Source: M3007 sp038203695 (GTDB lineage: Bacteria > Bacteroidota > Bacteroidia > Chitinophagales > Saprospiraceae). From it: a stretch of DNA of 64,000 nucleotides. Shown here piece by piece: positions 51,790-61,456 of the stretch. The translations under genes and the position numbers were made by a program. The stretch is from contig JBBRDQ010000003.1 of the NCBI GenBank assembly GCA_038203695.1, forward strand, positions 1 to 64,000, in the 5' to 3' direction. The notes beneath the pieces are model-generated. The model was not told the DNA's origin and ran no database searches. It was given only the letters and a program-made list of their open reading frames with translations. Numbering within the stretch: position 1 is the first letter of the stretch; every line of letters starts with the position of its first letter.

Positions 51790-51839
51790 CCTCCTTTTTT
51801 GTTTGGTCCAAAGTTAAGGTTTATCCTTGGAAATTCCAA
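51790..51839 (-). promoter_or_regulatory. Promoter and strong Shine-Dalgarno of the 143-residue secreted protein
   Basis: TTG, 20-base spacer, TAACTTTG, then AGGAGG six bases before the ATG at 51783, all on the minus strand. Confidence 0.65.
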
Positions 51840-51945
51840 GGTTTTGAAAAATTTAATTTCAAATATAAAGACGCAGTGTGATCCGCGATGGTTGGGTGCC
51901 AGTTTGACTTTTTTGTAAAGTGAAGGTTTAAAACGCGCCTTTATG

Positions 51946-51953
51946 TACCTTTG
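51946..51953 (+). promoter_or_regulatory. -7 element of the PhoD-like gene (TACCTTTG)
   Basis: Perfect TAnnTTTG, 24 bases before the ATG at 51978. The longest reading frame would start inside it, which rules out that start. Confidence 0.55.
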
Positions 51954-51977
51954 TCAAAAACATCTAAGCACTTGAAA

Positions 51978-53357
51978 ATGAAAAAAATACTTTTTTTATT
52001 TTTCCCGGTTGCACTACTAACGATTGCCAGCTGCGTTCCGCCGCCCCGGTATATAACACAAGGTGGCACTGTATTTTTACAGGGCAATGCAGGGCTTCAA
52101 AATGGCCCGATGGTCGGTTATGCGGATATGCGGGAGGTATTGATCTGGGTACAGGCCAAAGGGCGCTCCAATGTATTGGTGGAATACTGGGAAACGGAAA
52201 CTCCCGACGTGAAATATAAAACCGATGTTGTAACGACGACGGAATTCACCAACACCGCCAAATGTATCGCCGATATGGTACAGCCTGGAAAGTCGTATCA
52301 ATACACGGTGTATATCAATGGGCAGGCAGTAAAATTAGCCTACCCGACCACCTTCAAAACACAATCGCTCTGGCAATGGCGCACCGATCCGCCGACATTT
52401 ACGCTGGCGACGGGCAGTTGTGCGTATATCAATGAAATAGAGTACGATCGTCCGGGGAAGGGCTATGGGTCTGATTACCAAATTTTTACCCGTATTGCCG
52501 AACAAAAACCCGACCTGATGATCTGGCTGGGCGACAACGTTTATTTCCGGGAACCCGACTGGAATACCCGCACCGGTATGAAACACCGCTACACGCACGA
52601 CCGCGCGACGCCGGAAATGCAGCAACTTTTCGCCAATACCTCGCATTACGCGATCTGGGATGACCATGATTTCGGCCCGAATGATGCGGATGGCACCTGG
52701 ATCCATAAAGATATGGCGTGGGATATGTTCAAAGATTTTTGGGGCAACCCGACTTTTGGCGTCAATGGCCAAAAAGGCTGTACCACCCAGTTTAAATACA
52801 ATGATGTCGACTTTTTTCTGCTGGACAATCGCTATAACCGTACGCCTAACTATTGTAAAACCTGTCCGGACCGCACCTTGTTAGGAAAGGAACAACTGGA
52901 GTGGTTCTTAGGCGCGTTGGCAGCCAGTCAGGCTCCTTTCAAAATGGTAGCAATTGGCGGACAGGTGCTGACGACGAATAATAATTCGGAAACCTGTTTT
53001 CACTTTTTTCCGGCCGAGCGCGATACGATCCTCGCCCGCATCGAACGGGAAAATATCAAGGGCGTGATCTTTTTAACGGGCGACCGCCATTTTTCGGAAC
53101 TGAGTGCGATGAAGAATAAAGCCGGCAATTGGATTTATGACCTCACTTCTTCTTCTATGACCGCAGGTGTTTATGCAAAAGGCGGAGAAGAGCTCAATGC
53201 ATACCGGGTAGAAGGAACGGTGGGCGTGGAACACAACTTCGCCACACTGGAATTCAGTGGTCCGCGGAAAGCGCGGGAAGTCAAGATAAACCTTATTAAC
53301 ATAGACGGCAAAACCTTGTGGACAAAAACCATCACCCAGGAAGGGGGCATTAAGTAA
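51978..53357 (+). CDS. PhoD-like alkaline phosphatase / phosphodiesterase lipoprotein
   Basis: 459 residues from the ATG at 51978. A lipobox (LLTIASC) marks a lipoprotein. After an N-terminal beta domain comes the metallophosphatase core: LATGSCAYIN, LMIWLGDNVYFREPDW (Asp and Asn metal ligands), YAIWDDHDFGPNDADG, FLLDNRYNRTP and FLTGDRHFSEL. PhoD-type enzymes hydrolyse phosphomono- and diesters with Fe/Ca cofactors, often for phosphate scavenging or teichoic acid breakdown. Here it is co-oriented with gpsA after 17 bases, so it may act on glycerophosphodiesters, which is inference. Confidence 0.85.
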   Translation: MKKILFLFFPVALLTIASCVPPPRYITQGGTVFLQGNAGLQNGPMVGYADMREVLIWVQAKGRSNVLVEYWETETPDVKYKTDVVTTTEFTNTAKCIADMVQPGKSYQYTVYINGQAVKLAYPTTFKTQSLWQWRTDPPTFTLATGSCAYINEIEYDRPGKGYGSDYQIFTRIAEQKPDLMIWLGDNVYFREPDWNTRTGMKHRYTHDRATPEMQQLFANTSHYAIWDDHDFGPNDADGTWIHKDMAWDMFKDFWGNPTFGVNGQKGCTTQFKYNDVDFFLLDNRYNRTPNYCKTCPDRTLLGKEQLEWFLGALAASQAPFKMVAIGGQVLTTNNNSETCFHFFPAERDTILARIERENIKGVIFLTGDRHFSELSAMKNKAGNWIYDLTSSSMTAGVYAKGGEELNAYRVEGTVGVEHNFATLEFSGPRKAREVKINLINIDGKTLWTKTITQEGGIK

Positions 53358-53374
53358 TTTGTAATTCGATCATT

Positions 53375-54415
53375 ATGTTCAATCCGGTTGGGGTATTAGG
53401 GGCGGGAAGTTTTGGTACCGCTATTGCAAACTTGTTGGCCTACAATGTAGATGTGCTGCTGTTCAGCCGCAAGCCCGAGCTGGTGGCGGAGATCAACCTG
53501 ACCCGCCGGCATCTGGGCGTGCCGATTTCGCCACGCATAACCGCTACGAGTGATCTGGCGGATCTGGCAGCGCAGTGTACCCTCATTATGCCAGTGGTGC
53601 CGTCCAATAGTTTCCGGAGTATGATCCAGGCACTGGCACCGCATTTGCGTCCGCACCACATCATTATTCACGGCACCAAAGGGTTTGACTTACGGGATAT
53701 CGATGAAGATGATCTGGAAGATCCGGGTCTGGTGCTCACCCGGGGCAATGTGCGCACGATGAGCGAAGTAATCCGGGAAGAAAGCAGTGTGGTACGGGTC
53801 GGCAGTTTATCCGGGCCGAATTTATCTTCTGAAATTATGGCCGGACAGCCGGCTGCCACCTTGGTAGCCAGCCGGTTTCGGGAAGTAATCCAGGCTGGAC
53901 AAACGGTGCTTAACAGCCCAAAATTTCACGTATTCGGTTCGTATGATATCTTGGGTGCGGAACTGGCAGGTGCCTTAAAAAATATAATCGCCCTCGGTTC
54001 CGGCATTCTGGGCGGCCTGGGTATGGGGCGCAATATGCAGGGGCTGCTCATCGCCCGCGGCTTGGCGGAGATGGTCTATTTTGGCAAATCGCTCGGTGCT
54101 TCCAGTCAGGCATTTATCGGCGTGGCGGGGATCGGCGATCTGGTGACCACCGCCACCAGTCCCAATAGTCGCAATTATACCTTTGGCACACGGCTGGCAC
54201 AAGGCGAAACGGCGGTACAGATCCGTGAAACAATGCCCGAATTAGCCGAGGGTGTTCGCACCCTGCGCATTGCCCACCAGTTGGCACGGCAGCATAAATT
54301 GCACGTGCCGATCACGTCGATGTTGTATGCGGTCGTATTTGAACATTACCCGATCGAACGCGCGCTGGAATATTTAATGACCTATCCATACGACCGGGAC
54401 GTGGATTTTCTGTAA
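53375..54415 (+). CDS. gpsA: NAD(P)-dependent glycerol-3-phosphate dehydrogenase
   Basis: 346 residues. The Rossmann loop is VGVLGAGSFGTAIANLL, followed by MPVVPSNSFRSM, HGTKGFD, SLSGPNLSSEI and the catalytic lysine region GALKNIIALGSGI. LGASSQAFIGVAGIGDLV and YTFG are the C-terminal-domain motifs. GpsA reduces dihydroxyacetone phosphate to glycerol-3-phosphate for phospholipid synthesis. Length and motifs are complete. It is the second gene of a unit with the PhoD-like gene and ends at a long terminator. Confidence 0.95.
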   Translation: MFNPVGVLGAGSFGTAIANLLAYNVDVLLFSRKPELVAEINLTRRHLGVPISPRITATSDLADLAAQCTLIMPVVPSNSFRSMIQALAPHLRPHHIIIHGTKGFDLRDIDEDDLEDPGLVLTRGNVRTMSEVIREESSVVRVGSLSGPNLSSEIMAGQPAATLVASRFREVIQAGQTVLNSPKFHVFGSYDILGAELAGALKNIIALGSGILGGLGMGRNMQGLLIARGLAEMVYFGKSLGASSQAFIGVAGIGDLVTTATSPNSRNYTFGTRLAQGETAVQIRETMPELAEGVRTLRIAHQLARQHKLHVPITSMLYAVVFEHYPIERALEYLMTYPYDRDVDFL

Positions 54416-54417
54416 AT

Positions 54418-54468
54418 AAAATATTGGCTATAAAACGTTGCATGTCAACATCTTATAGCCAATATTTT
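54418..54468. terminator. Bidirectional terminator after gpsA
   Basis: AAAATATTGGCTATAA and TTATAGCCAATATTTT are perfect complements with a 19-base loop, between convergent gpsA and the DUF2807 gene. Confidence 0.88.
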
Positions 54469-54490
54469 ATAACTTTTTCCCGTGGGTGTT

Positions 54491-55126
54491 TTACTGGTTG
54501 CTCACATTGCCGGAGCCGGCGACGGCCGTTTTAAGTTTGCCGGATACATTGACGGATACATTGCCCGAACCGCTGATACTTACAGATGCGTCTGTTCCTT
54601 TCAGTTCTTTCGCATTGATATTACCCGAGCCGCTCAACGCGATGTCCTGTTTATCGGCTTGTCCATTCAGGCTCATATTGCCACTACCACTTAAGGCGAT
54701 TTCCAGTTCGCGGACTGCCAGGGCAAGTTTGAAATTGCCCGAACCACTGTTATTGATCTCGAAGTGGTCGGATTTAATTGCAGTGACTGATTCAAAATTG
54801 CTGGAACCGCTGTTGTTGATTTCACGCAACTGCTTGTAGGTAATGGTGAGGATGGCGGTATAATTGGACCAACGACCTCTTTTTGTTTCGATTTCCAAGG
54901 TGTTATTTTTTACCGTCGTTGTAATTTTTGTGGGATCAATCCCTTCTACTTCCAGTGTAATGCTTTCGGCAGCGCCTTCCTTCAGGATTATTTTATCAAA
55001 ACCTCCGGATGTGGAAATTTTTTCAAAGGCCGACAGGGAACGGGTATCGGTGGCCTTCTGTGCGGTCGTTATAAGGGGACAAAAAAACAAAGCCGCTGCG
55101 AGGAGCGAAAAAGCGTAATTCTTCAT
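54491..55126 (-). CDS. Head GIN domain protein (DUF2807), secreted
   Basis: 211 residues. Signal peptide FSLLAAALFFCPLITTAQ. The domain shows repeated N(S/N)SGSGNF-type turns (NSGSSNFESV, NSGSGNFKLA, LSGSGNMSLN, LSGSGNINAK, ISGSGNVSVN, VAGSGNVSN), expected to stack as a right-handed beta-solenoid. DUF2807 proteins are common in Bacteroidota envelopes; their role is unknown. It is a single gene, convergent with gpsA. Confidence 0.88.
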   Translation of the reverse strand: MKNYAFSLLAAALFFCPLITTAQKATDTRSLSAFEKISTSGGFDKIILKEGAAESITLEVEGIDPTKITTTVKNNTLEIETKRGRWSNYTAILTITYKQLREINNSGSSNFESVTAIKSDHFEINNSGSGNFKLALAVRELEIALSGSGNMSLNGQADKQDIALSGSGNINAKELKGTDASVSISGSGNVSVNVSGKLKTAVAGSGNVSNQ

Positions 55127-55260
55127 AATGGATGTATTGTTTTGATGTTAAAACTACCGCAAAGACAAGGCGCGGGAATGCGGGTTGCATAAAAAAATCG
55201 GAATTCGCCGCGACTGGCAAATTCCGATCTTATACTTATCAGGAAGATGTTCGAATTGAT

Positions 55261-55671
55261 TTAGTAGGTCATGGTCGGCTCCATTTCTTTAGCCTGGGCT
55301 ACCCAACTTTCTACTTCGTCGAGCCGCGGAGTGCGTCCGGCATAGCCTTCTGCATCGTTTACTTCGGTCAATTTGGCATGCAGATTGGCCGGTACGCGGT
55401 TGCGCAATTCCTTCACAGTGTCTACACCGCACAATTCCAGTAAATGGGAGAAATCTTCCGCGATACCTTTGATGCGGAAAAGGTCGGCCATGTTTGCCCA
55501 ACGCAGGATAAGACTTTCGGCAATCCCGGATTTGGCCGCAACATCTGCACGGCCGGCTTTACTGGCTGCTACAGCGAGCAGATCTTCAACGGTGTTGAAA
55601 TCCAATGTTTCCTTGAGCTTGCCGGCGTACACTTCGCCAATGCCTTTGATTTCGATTAATTTGTAAGCCAT
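55261..55671 (-). CDS. DUF4332 helix-hairpin-helix protein
   Basis: 136 residues from the ATG at 55671 (MAYKLIEIKGIGEVYAGKLK). The long frame from 55797 begins beyond the terminator at 55761-55782 and is rejected. Two helix-hairpin-helix units are visible: IEIKGIGEVYAGKLKE and DLFRIKGIAEDFSHLLE, each followed by TVEDLL or TVKELRNRV. Such repeats can bind DNA or proteins. DUF4332 proteins occur alone or fused to other domains and their role is unknown. There is no signal peptide. Confidence 0.82.
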   Translation of the reverse strand: MAYKLIEIKGIGEVYAGKLKETLDFNTVEDLLAVAASKAGRADVAAKSGIAESLILRWANMADLFRIKGIAEDFSHLLELCGVDTVKELRNRVPANLHAKLTEVNDAEGYAGRTPRLDEVESWVAQAKEMEPTMTY

Positions 55672-55760
55672 GAAAGGGTGTGATTTAGATTTTAAAAAAG
55701 TAGATTCGGTGAGCAAAAGTATAGGTATTCGGCAAAAAAACAAGTCCGTGTTAATAAAAA

Positions 55761-55782
55761 AGCCCCGACACGTTTGTCGGGG
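55761..55782 (-). terminator. Minus-strand terminator with no obvious gene before it
   Basis: GCCCCGACA/TGTCGGGGC hairpin followed on the minus strand by TTTTTTATTAA. On the plus strand no T-run follows. It lies upstream of the DUF4332 gene, so it ends some other minus-strand transcript. Confidence 0.75.
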
Positions 55783-56012
55783 CAAGAACCAAATCAAACT
55801 TTCTGTAAAAGTTTTATTTTAAGGAATTAATCTGGATGGACGAAGTCCCTGAAAAGACGTGTGAAAATTAAAATCGTTGCATACGTTCTGGTCAGGCGAT
55901 GTATTTTAACGTTTAGAAGACCAAGGGATCATCGGCGAGTGCGCGTGGTCTGTCAGCGTTTTTTATAAACATTCCTTCATCTTGGATAACCCGCCTATTC
56001 GCGTAAGTTGGC

Positions 56013-56020
56013 TACCTTTG
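56013..56020 (+). promoter_or_regulatory. -7 element of the SprB-repeat gene (TACCTTTG)
   Basis: Perfect TAnnTTTG. The longest open frame starts at 56008, inside this element, so translation must begin later, at the ATG 56122. Confidence 0.55.
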
Positions 56021-56121
56021 TAGTCGCTCACCTTTGTATGTGTCCTTTACAAGCGACCAAACGTCGCGGTTTTCAGGACAAATTCCGGCCCCAAGCCCAG
56101 CCATTCACTTACCTGCACGCT

Positions 56122-59100
56122 ATGCGTATCTACCTACTTTTGTTCCTCGGAATAGCATTTTATGCGTCCCGTGTTTCCGCCCAATGCAGTCAAACGATTA
56201 CGACTTTCCCGTACCATGAAGATTTTGAAGGCAGTGATGGCGGCTGGTCAGCCGGTGGGACCGGTAGCGACTGGACCCTGGGCACACCGGATAAAGCCGT
56301 GATCAACAGCGCCGGTAACGGCTTGACCAGTTGGGTTACCGGTGGCTTGACGGCCTCATTTTACAATTTTGGGCAGCGTTCGTCGCTCGAAAGCCCTTGT
56401 TTTGATTTCACGACCCTCACGCGTCCATATATCTATTTTAAAATATGGTGGGAAACGGAACAGCGGTACGACGGGGCTAATTTGCAGTATTCCCTCAATG
56501 GCGGCACCTCGTGGACCAATGTCGGCGGCATTAACGACGCCGTGAATTGTCTGAATGAAAACTGGTATAACTATAACAGCGTCACCAATTTAAATACGCT
56601 GGCCACCGTCCGGAATGGCTGGACCGGGAATATACAACCTACCAGCGGCAGTTGTCAGGGTGGTTTTGGCAGCAATGGCTGGGTGGTCGCCAAACACTGC
56701 ATGCCTTACCTGGCCGGCAAACCAAGCGTAAAATTTCGCTTCACGTTTGGTGCGGGCACGACCTGCAACGACTTCGACGGTTTTGCCTTTGACGATATTT
56801 ATATTGAAAACGCGCCGCCGATCGCCGCGTCGTTTGTGCCGGTTTGCGCGGGCGATAAAACCTATACCTTCAGCGATAGTTCTACCTATTGTCCGGATAC
56901 CTGGAACTGGAATTTTGGCGAACCCGCTTCCGGTGCTGCCAATACCAGTACCTTTCAAAATCCATCCCATACCTACAGTACGCCCGGTGTTTATACGGTA
57001 ACATTCACCGCCGGCAGCCTTTGCAGCGGCACCGCCACCACCACGCAAACGGTAACTATACTCGGTGCCACGGCAGTCACCACCCCCGTTTCTTGTCAGG
57101 GCGGTAATAATGGTTCGGCGACGGTGCAAGTAATGCCGGCCAATGGCAATCTTACTTATTCGTGGAGCATCGTTCCTGCACAAAGCGGTGCTACTGCTAC
57201 GAATTTATCAGCCGGTACGTACACGGTTTCCGTATCGTCATCGGGCGGATGCCCAACCACCACTACCATAACGATCACGGAGCCGGCAGCCCTGCAACAT
57301 ACCACCTCGACCATCGATGCAACGTGTGGGAAACCGAACGGCTCCGCCACGATTGCCGCGACCGGTGGCACATTGCCTTACACGTATGTGTGGTCGCCTT
57401 CCGGTGGAACGAATGCAAGTGCAACTAGTTTATTAGCAGGAAATTATACGATTACAATTACCGATCAGCAGGGTTGCACCGACTTGGCTTCTGCGACGAT
57501 TTCGGATACGCCACCGGTACAAACGACGATCGGGCTGGTGGAAAATGTAAGTTGCTTCGGAAGCAGTGACGGCCAGGCCACCAGCATGGTTACCGGCGGT
57601 ACCGCACCGGTAACGTACGCATGGTCGCCGGCAGGTGGCACAAGCGCAACGGCGGCGGGACTCGCTGCCGGAACGTATCAAGTCGTGGTGACGGATGCTA
57701 AACTTTGTACGGCTACCGCACTCGCAGTGCTTACGCAACCGACGGCTTTGACCTACACTGCTACCACTACACCCGCCACTTGTGGTGGGAGCGATGGTTC
57801 GGCAACAGTTATAACCAGCGGTGGTACGGCTCCCTATACTTACAACTGGGTGCCGTCAGGTAGCACCGCGTCCACTGCAACAGGTTTATTATCCGGCAAT
57901 TATAACGTGACGGTGACCGATACAAACGGGTGCACTGATGTGCTCGCAGTCAATGTTGGAAATGTTGGCGGTTTGCAGGCAACGGTTTCCAGTACGACTG
58001 GGGTGCGTTGTTTCGGGGAACAAACTGGCAGTGCCACGGTAACGGCCAGCGGCGGCACATTGCCCTATACTTACCAATGGTCGCCGGCGGGTGGTACGAC
58101 TGCAACAGCGAGCGGATTAGCGGCTGGAAATTATTTCGTCACCGTCGTAGATGCGAATCAATGTGTGGCTGCGGTGGCGACCGTCATTACCCAACCGCAA
58201 GCCTTGCAATATGCTTTAGCGGCCCAACCAATCCGCTGTTTTGGCGAGCGCAACGGCGCTTTGACCGTAAGTTCGTCGGGCGGTGTCGCTCCTTATCTCT
58301 ATCAATGGTCAACCGGAGAGACCGCTGCAACCGCCTCGGATCTGGCTGCTGACGGCTATGCGGTTACGATAACCGATGCATCCGGTTGTCGCATTGTAAC
58401 CGATACTTTTTTGTCACAACCAACGCGGATCGTCAGTCGACCAGCGGTTATATCCGTACGTTGTCATAATGAGGCCAATGGAACGATCTATATCGACACG
58501 ACTTTCGGCGGATCTGCTCCGTATTTATACGCCTTGAATCAGGGGAATTTTGCGACAATAGCGGCCTTTACAGGCCTGAAAGGTGGTAATTACGTGCTTT
58601 TTACCCAAGATGCGAATGGATGTTTAGTCATTGATTCGGTGGAGGTTAAGAATCCGGCGGTCAATACTGTTTTCATCGGGAACGATACCCTGATTAATAT
58701 TGGTGACAGTATTTTATTGGATGCTGTATTAATTGACCCGGGCGGGGTGGCGCATTTTGCCTGGACGCCTGCGGTTGCCGTTACCTGCGATACCTGCGTC
58801 CCAACGTTTGTACGGCCCTTCGTGAGCACGGTGTACACATTGATGGTGACCGATACAAGTGGCTGCGTTACGTCCGATGCCCGGAGAATCGCCGTCAACG
58901 GTCCGTCTGTTTATATCCCCAACGTTTTTAAACCGGGCGCTTCCGGTTATGAAAATGATCATTTTACGCTGTATGCCGGTTTTGGTATTGCCGAAATTGA
59001 AATGTTGCAGGTGTATGATCGCTGGGGTGGACTGGTTTTTGAACGTCGCAATTTTCAGCCTTCCGATCCAAATATGGGGTGGGATGGCCGGATACGCGGC

Positions 59101-59199
59101 GAAAAAGCGGCGGTAGGCGTCTATGCGTATGCCAGCCGGGTGCGCTGGCTGGACGGTACCAGCGTTTGGTATAAGGGAGACGTAACCTTGTTGAAATAA
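56122..59199 (+). CDS. SprB-repeat surface protein with PKD domain and gliding-type C-terminal domain
   Basis: 1025 residues from the ATG at 56122, which begins a signal peptide (MRIYLLLFLGIAFYASRVSA). Residues about 25-235 form a jelly-roll-like domain (FPYHEDFEGSDGGW, FAFDDIYIENAPP). A PKD domain follows (about 237-315, YTFSDSS...HTYSTPGVYTVTF). Then come seven SprB repeats of 71-74 residues (about 317-845), each with CxGxxxGxA, GGTxPYTYxWSP, GLxAGNYxVTVTD and GC. The C-terminal 95 residues (YIPNVFKPG...YDRWGGLVFE...GVYAYASRVRW) are the gliding-motility-associated T9SS domain (type B). SprB is the mobile gliding adhesin of Flavobacterium; this is a shorter relative and could serve adhesion. 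Gliding itself cannot be concluded. Confidence 0.9.
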   Translation: MRIYLLLFLGIAFYASRVSAQCSQTITTFPYHEDFEGSDGGWSAGGTGSDWTLGTPDKAVINSAGNGLTSWVTGGLTASFYNFGQRSSLESPCFDFTTLTRPYIYFKIWWETEQRYDGANLQYSLNGGTSWTNVGGINDAVNCLNENWYNYNSVTNLNTLATVRNGWTGNIQPTSGSCQGGFGSNGWVVAKHCMPYLAGKPSVKFRFTFGAGTTCNDFDGFAFDDIYIENAPPIAASFVPVCAGDKTYTFSDSSTYCPDTWNWNFGEPASGAANTSTFQNPSHTYSTPGVYTVTFTAGSLCSGTATTTQTVTILGATAVTTPVSCQGGNNGSATVQVMPANGNLTYSWSIVPAQSGATATNLSAGTYTVSVSSSGGCPTTTTITITEPAALQHTTSTIDATCGKPNGSATIAATGGTLPYTYVWSPSGGTNASATSLLAGNYTITITDQQGCTDLASATISDTPPVQTTIGLVENVSCFGSSDGQATSMVTGGTAPVTYAWSPAGGTSATAAGLAAGTYQVVVTDAKLCTATALAVLTQPTALTYTATTTPATCGGSDGSATVITSGGTAPYTYNWVPSGSTASTATGLLSGNYNVTVTDTNGCTDVLAVNVGNVGGLQATVSSTTGVRCFGEQTGSATVTASGGTLPYTYQWSPAGGTTATASGLAAGNYFVTVVDANQCVAAVATVITQPQALQYALAAQPIRCFGERNGALTVSSSGGVAPYLYQWSTGETAATASDLAADGYAVTITDASGCRIVTDTFLSQPTRIVSRPAVISVRCHNEANGTIYIDTTFGGSAPYLYALNQGNFATIAAFTGLKGGNYVLFTQDANGCLVIDSVEVKNPAVNTVFIGNDTLINIGDSILLDAVLIDPGGVAHFAWTPAVAVTCDTCVPTFVRPFVSTVYTLMVTDTSGCVTSDARRIAVNGPSVYIPNVFKPGASGYENDHFTLYAGFGIAEIEMLQVYDRWGGLVFERRNFQPSDPNMGWDGRIRGEKAAVGVYAYASRVRWLDGTSVWYKGDVTLLK

Positions 59200-59224
59200 A
59201 AACACTCCCTACCTTCCCCGCAAA

Positions 59225-61456
59225 ATGTCCGCCCTTTCCATCATCGGTATTCGCCATCATGGCCCCGGCTCCGCCCGCGGGCTGGTGCGGGCTTTGCTGG
59301 CATTTGAACCCGATATCGTGCTGATCGAAGGGCCTGCCGATGCGGAGGCGTTAATTGTCGCGGCCACCTTGCCGGGGATGGTGCCACCGGTGGCCATGCT
59401 GGTGTACAATCCTAAAAATCTACAGGCGGCTTCCTTTTTTCCATTTGCGGAATTCAGTCCCGAATGGCAGGCGATTCAATATGGACTCGCCCAGGGGATA
59501 CCCGTGCGTTTTATGGATTTACCGATGAGCCTGCAATTTGGGTTGCGGGAAGAAGATGCCCAACAAGTGCTTCATTTTCAAATAAATACCGATCCGGCTG
59601 ACACGATTGATCCCTTTAAAAAAATCGCGCAACTGGCGGGTTATTCGGACCCGGAACGCTGGTGGGATACGTTTGTAGAGGGACCGTCGCTCCAGGCATC
59701 CTCCGAACAGGTGGTGCTGGAGCTGATGCGTGCACTGCGCGACGACAAGACACTGCCCGAAAGCCGAGAAACATTGCTGCGCGAAGCCTGGATGCGCCAG
59801 ACGATCCGCACCGCGCAGAAAGAGGGGTTTGCAAAAATAGCGGTGGTGTGCGGGGCCTGGCACGGTCCGGCCTTGGCGGACGTTGGTCAATATAAGGCTT
59901 CCGCCGATGCCGCTTTGTTGAAAGGGCTTAAAAAAATAAAAACCGAAGCGACCTGGATTCCTTGGTCATTTGATCGCCTGGCTGCACAAAGCGGCTACGC
60001 TGCCGGTATCCTGGCACCGGCCTGGTACCGGTTGCTGTTTCAGACCACCGCCGATGCGCCGGCCACCGCGACCATTCAATGGTTGAGCCAAGTGGCCCGG
60101 TTGCTGCGCAAGGAAGGAATTGATACCTCTTCGGCGCACATTATCGAAGCAGTACGCCTTGCGGAAGGTTTGGCAGTATTGCGGAATATGGCGTTGCCCG
60201 GCATTGAGGAATTGCGCGAAGCGGCCATTACCGTACTGGGCGAGGGTACTGAAAAATTACTGGAACTGATTGACCAGCAGTTGATTATCGGCGATGTGCT
60301 CGGTACGGTACCGGATAAATTGCCTATGCCACCGCTGCGGGCCGATTTTGAACAGCAGGTGAAAAGTTGCCGTTTGGAACGCAGCACCGTTGAAAAGGTC
60401 GTGCAACTCGATCTGCGGCAGGAAGCGCATCTGCGCAAAAGCCACTTGCTGCATCGCCTCCAATTGCTGGGCATGCAATGGGGCAAAAACCAGCCGGTAC
60501 AGGAGGGGAAACAGGGTCGTTTTCACGAAGACTGGGCCCTGAAATGGTTGCCCGATTATGAAATTCGCCTGATTGAAGCGGGGCATTGGGGCAATACGGT
60601 GGAAGATGCGTCGCTCCGTCGCACCCGTCGCCGCGCCCGAGAGACCGATTCGCTGCCGGTACTGGTTGAGTTGCTGACGGTCACCCTGAAAGCGGATCTC
60701 ACGACGCTGCTGCCGGAAGTGCTGCAACAGTTACAACAGGTTTCCGCGCTGGCCAAAGATGCTTTGTTACTGGCGGAAGCCATCCTGCCTTTGGCGGAAG
60801 TATTGCGGTATGGCAGTGCAAGGAAGTTTGATTTACAGGCAGTTACCTTATTGCTGGAGCAAATAATTCCCCGCATGTGTCTGCAATTGCCAGTCGCCTG
60901 CATCGGGATCGATGAAGATGTGGCCATTGATGTACAGCGTAAAATGCTGGCGGTAAATCGTGCGCTGGGTATTCTGGCCAATGCGGATTACGAGTCGAGG
61001 TGGGTAAAAACCCTACAGATGATCGGCGACTCGACCGCCAGCGCACCGCTGCTTACCGGCTTTGCTACCCGTTTATTATTCGATAAAAATGAATTATCCG
61101 CCGAAGAAACCGGTACCCGCATGCGCTACCACTGGTCCCGTGCGCAGGCCCCCGCCGAAGCGGCCTTGTGGCTGGAAGGATTTCTGCACGGCAGTGGTTT
61201 ATTACTGTTGCATCACACCGTGCTCTGGCAAACGCTGGATACCTGGGTCGACGAACTGGACGAGGCTATTTTCCGGGAGTTATTGCCGTTACTGCGGCGT
61301 ACATTCAGCCGGTTTACGGGTCCGGAGCGTGTAAAAATGCTGGATCTGGCGCGGAATGAGCCGCAGGTGGGCGTTACACTTAAGGTGGGTGTAGAAGATT
61401 TGGATTTAGAAAGAGGGGAAGCAGTACTCGATATATTGCGAAAAATTCTGTCTTAA
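59225..61456 (+). CDS. DUF5682-family protein
   Basis: 743 residues. The N-terminus IIGIRHHGPGSARGLVRALL, then DIVLIEGPADAEAL, is the DUF5682 signature; AVVCGAWHGPAL near residue 215 is another conserved block. The rest is helical. No signal peptide. Family knowledge: DUF5682 genes usually sit in clusters with a MoxR-type AAA ATPase and a VWA-domain protein, proposed to act as conflict or stress systems. Neither partner is next to it here, so the gene is either isolated or its partners have moved. The 25-base gap to the SprB-repeat gene does not suggest a functional link. Confidence 0.78.
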   Translation: MSALSIIGIRHHGPGSARGLVRALLAFEPDIVLIEGPADAEALIVAATLPGMVPPVAMLVYNPKNLQAASFFPFAEFSPEWQAIQYGLAQGIPVRFMDLPMSLQFGLREEDAQQVLHFQINTDPADTIDPFKKIAQLAGYSDPERWWDTFVEGPSLQASSEQVVLELMRALRDDKTLPESRETLLREAWMRQTIRTAQKEGFAKIAVVCGAWHGPALADVGQYKASADAALLKGLKKIKTEATWIPWSFDRLAAQSGYAAGILAPAWYRLLFQTTADAPATATIQWLSQVARLLRKEGIDTSSAHIIEAVRLAEGLAVLRNMALPGIEELREAAITVLGEGTEKLLELIDQQLIIGDVLGTVPDKLPMPPLRADFEQQVKSCRLERSTVEKVVQLDLRQEAHLRKSHLLHRLQLLGMQWGKNQPVQEGKQGRFHEDWALKWLPDYEIRLIEAGHWGNTVEDASLRRTRRRARETDSLPVLVELLTVTLKADLTTLLPEVLQQLQQVSALAKDALLLAEAILPLAEVLRYGSARKFDLQAVTLLLEQIIPRMCLQLPVACIGIDEDVAIDVQRKMLAVNRALGILANADYESRWVKTLQMIGDSTASAPLLTGFATRLLFDKNELSAEETGTRMRYHWSRAQAPAEAALWLEGFLHGSGLLLLHHTVLWQTLDTWVDELDEAIFRELLPLLRRTFSRFTGPERVKMLDLARNEPQVGVTLKVGVEDLDLERGEAVLDILRKILS

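Larger units (their letters stand above)
55672..56121. other. 450-base intergenic region, possible small-RNA locus
   Basis: No protein gene was seen. It holds the minus-strand terminator at 55761-55782 and, at its right end, the promoter of the SprB-repeat gene. The minus strand from about 56010 to 55783 could encode a short RNA ending at that terminator. Confidence 0.35.
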
